14,548 bases of DNA, from NCBI GenBank assembly GCA_964567045.1, contig CAZMLE010000087.1, positions 1-14,548 of the forward strand. Reading direction: 5' to 3'. Origin of the DNA: JAFNGF01 sp964567045 (GTDB lineage: Bacteria > Planctomycetota > Phycisphaerae > Sedimentisphaerales > Anaerobacaceae). Positions 12,679 to 14,548 of this stretch are shown one piece after another. A program made the position numbers and the translations under genes. Position 1 is the first letter of the stretch; every line of letters starts with the position of its first letter. A model generated the notes under the pieces. It worked only from the letters and a program-made list of their open reading frames with translations, was not told the origin of the DNA and ran no database searches.

Positions 12679-14548
12679 TTTATGCCCAACAAATTCTTCG
12701 CGGCCTTTATGACATTTTCCACCGTGATGCCGAATTTCTGGAAGCAAACCTTTTCCGGAGCGGAGGCGCCAAACGAGGACATACCGATAAAGACGCCTTT
12801 GTCGCCGAGCCATTTATGCCAGCCCAATTCGACAGCCGCCTCGATGCCGACCCTCGCCTTGACGTTCGGCGGAATAACCGAATCCAGGTACTCTTTATCC
12901 TGTTTTTCAAAAAGCTGCCAACTGGGCATACTAACCACCTGCGCGGAAATATCTTCAGACGCGAGCTTTTCTGCCGCCTGCAGCGCAATTTGTACCTCCG
13001 AACCGCTGGCCAGTAGCAGCACGTCCGGCCTTTCAGAGGCAACCAGCGCGTAGGCGCCCTTACTTAGATTTGCCGCACAGCGATATTTATTTTGATCGAG
13101 AACAGGCAATCCCTGCCGGGTGAAAAGTAGCGCGACCGGCCCATCTCGGTACTGTAGGGCGAACTTCCAGGCTTGGGCAGTCTCGTTGGCATCAGCCGGG
13201 CGGATCACAATCAAATTCGGCATCGCCCGAAGTGCCGCGATTTGCTCTACGGGCTGATGCGTGGGACCATCTTCGCCGATGCCAATGCTATCGTGCGTAA
13301 AGACGAAAATGGTAGGGTACTTTGAAAGAGCGGCCACGCGAATCGCGGGTCGCATATAATCAGAGAAAACCATAAATGTTCCGCCGTAAGCCCTGACCAG
13401 CCCGCTTACGGCAATCCCATTCATTATCGCCCCCATCGCGTGCTCTCTGACGCCGTAATGTATATACCTGCCGTCGCGAGCATCTTTCTGGAAGGGTTTT
13501 GCGCCGGCAAACTTTGTATTATTCGAGGGCGTCAAATCGGCTGAGCCGCCCAGAACCAGCGGCAGCTTCGGCATCAGCGCATCCAGCACCATGCCCGAGG
13601 CCTTGCGCGTGGCGACAGACTTTCCCGGCTCGAACTTTGGCAAAATCTCATCAAGATTGAAACGCAATTTGCCTGTCGCGGCGTCCCAAAATTGGCGGGC
13701 CAAATCCGGATATTTCTTGGCGTATTCGGCAAACATTTTGTCCCACACCGATTCGTCCTTTTTCCCCTTCTCCACAGCTTTTCGTGTATGAGCCAAAACT
13801 TGCTCGGGGACATAAAAAGTCTTATCAGGGTTCCAGCCGAACTTCTCCTTAATCAATCTGATTTCATCCTCACCTAACGGAGCGCCGTGGGCCTCAGCGT
13901 TATCCTGCTTATTTGGGCTGCCGTAAGCGATATGCGTGCGGAGCTTTATAATCGAAGGGCGAGCGTTCTCTTTCTTTGCATTTTCCAGAGCCTTTTCAAA
14001 CGAAGCCATATCGTTGCCGTCGCCGCCGAGTTCTTGCACGTACCAGCCGTAGGCTTTGAAGCGACCGGCTCTATCCTCTGTGAATGCAAGCTCGGTGGGA
14101 CCATCAATACTGATGCGATTGTCATCGTAGATAACAATAAGGTTGTCAAGCCCCAGGTGTCCCGCCAGGGAACTGGCCTCAGAAGCAACTCCCTCCTGGA
14201 GGTCGCCGTCGCTGGCGATAACATATATCTTATAATCTATGATGGGAAAGCCGTCGCGGTTGAAATAGTTGGCCAGATACTTCTGGGCTATTGCCATTCC
14301 GACCGCGTTGGAAATGCCCTGGCCCAGTGGTCCGGTAGTAACCTCCACGCCGCGGTGTGGATCATATTCCGGATGGCCGGGCGTTTTACTTGCCCATTGC
14401 CGAAAGTTTTTTAGTTCCTCCAGAGTCATATCGTAGCCGGTCAGGTACAATAGCGAATACAGAAGGACACAGCCGTGCCCGGCTGAGAGGACGAAACGGT
14501 CGCGGTTGTGCCATCGCGGATTGGACGGGCTATGCTTTAGGTGCCGGT
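12669..14548 (-). CDS. tkt: Transketolase, 5' end beyond the window
   Basis: About 625 codons are visible, reading open to the window edge; by comparison with family members of about 660 residues only some 40 N-terminal residues are missing. The frame continues upstream of the TTG at 14450 with HLKHSPSNPRWHNRDRFVLS and SAGHGCVLLYSLLYLTGYD, typical transketolase. Thiamine-diphosphate-binding features follow: GPLGQGISNAVGMAI, and GDLQEG with DDNRISIDG (the GDG...N-type motif). The pyrimidine domain has YGVREHAMGAIMNGIA with the catalytic Glu, then THDSIGIGEDGPTHQPVEQI. The enzyme moves two-carbon ketol units between pentose phosphates and glycolytic intermediates. The C terminus ends GINPR, with the last three codons supplied by a hairpin repeat. 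It is the first visible gene of the minus-strand block, 71 bases before mfd. Confidence 0.96.
   Translation of the reverse strand, partial: RHLKHSPSNPRWHNRDRFVLSAGHGCVLLYSLLYLTGYDMTLEELKNFRQWASKTPGHPEYDPHRGVEVTTGPLGQGISNAVGMAIAQKYLANYFNRDGFPIIDYKIYVIASDGDLQEGVASEASSLAGHLGLDNLIVIYDDNRISIDGPTELAFTEDRAGRFKAYGWYVQELGGDGNDMASFEKALENAKKENARPSIIKLRTHIAYGSPNKQDNAEAHGAPLGEDEIRLIKEKFGWNPDKTFYVPEQVLAHTRKAVEKGKKDESVWDKMFAEYAKKYPDLARQFWDAATGKLRFNLDEILPKFEPGKSVATRKASGMVLDALMPKLPLVLGGSADLTPSNNTKFAGAKPFQKDARDGRYIHYGVREHAMGAIMNGIAVSGLVRAYGGTFMVFSDYMRPAIRVAALSKYPTIFVFTHDSIGIGEDGPTHQPVEQIAALRAMPNLIVIRPADANETAQAWKFALQYRDGPVALLFTRQGLPVLDQNKYRCAANLSKGAYALVASERPDVLLLASGSEVQIALQAAEKLASEDISAQVVSMPSWQLFEKQDKEYLDSVIPPNVKARVGIEAAVELGWHKWLGDKGVFIGMSSFGASAPEKVCFQKFGITVENVIKAAKNLLGINPR

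Noticed and set aside
12598..12813. 72-codon N-terminal extension of mfd
   Set aside because: It would overlap the transketolase end and read through both hairpins; the peptide is basic and unlike Mfd. The ATG at 12597 gives a normal family N terminus.
12669..14450. Transketolase starting at 14450
   Set aside because: The codon there is TTG inside a conserved transketolase stretch, and the frame stays open with family sequence to the window edge. The gene is cut by the window, not started here.

Overview
The window looks like chromosomal DNA of a planctomycete, most likely of the Phycisphaerae/Sedimentisphaerales type. The assignment is an inference. It rests on a membrane-anchored protein with the H-X9-DG pseudopilin-type domain in the form common in that group, on the secreted double-thioredoxin and PD40-repeat proteins beside it, and on the many short interspersed repeats. 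There are no rRNA or tRNA genes and nothing that fixes the taxonomy.

Layout. Positions 1-1452 are visibly AT-richer and carry two plus-strand genes: a lipoprotein (89-766) and a small clan AA (retropepsin-like) aspartic protease (1072-1452). The spacers around the protease are filled with short degenerate repeats. From 1555 to the right edge every gene lies on the minus strand, tightly packed. In transcription order these are transketolase (5' end cut by the window edge), mfd, a pseudopilin-like fusion protein, a double-thioredoxin protein, a PD40 beta-propeller-like protein, an HD-domain protein, a parvulin-type PPIase, a stand-alone receiver, a membrane histidine kinase and acpS. Gaps are small (4-nt overlap, 44, 25, 93, 15, 38, 1 nt, 35-nt overlap), so much of this is probably one or two operons. 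A possible internal promoter lies in the 93-nt gap before the HD gene. The functions are mixed: sugar phosphate metabolism, transcription-coupled repair, envelope redox and folding, two-component signalling, and ACP activation. The receiver and kinase form an obvious pair. The redoxin and PPIase both point to handling of exported proteins.

The most interesting material is the repeat content. (1) Two heptamer-periodic imperfect palindromes sit inside mfd, in the same orientation, and encode related peptide inserts at two points where typical Mfd proteins have short loops. Their centres differ by compensatory changes (CTCGAG versus CCCGGG). Because 7 is coprime with 3, the heptamer stays open in all frames on the mfd sense strand but gives recurrent TGA on the other. 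(2) Two 19-nt hairpins lie in inverted orientation at the tkt/mfd junction, have complementary loops and covarying stems, and one contains the tkt stop codon. (3) A CCTGAGCRAAG-type element occurs in opposite orientations on the two sides of the aspartic protease gene, with heptamer-phased tracts beside both copies. I recognise no new defence or metabolic system. The repeats are the main candidates for something undescribed.
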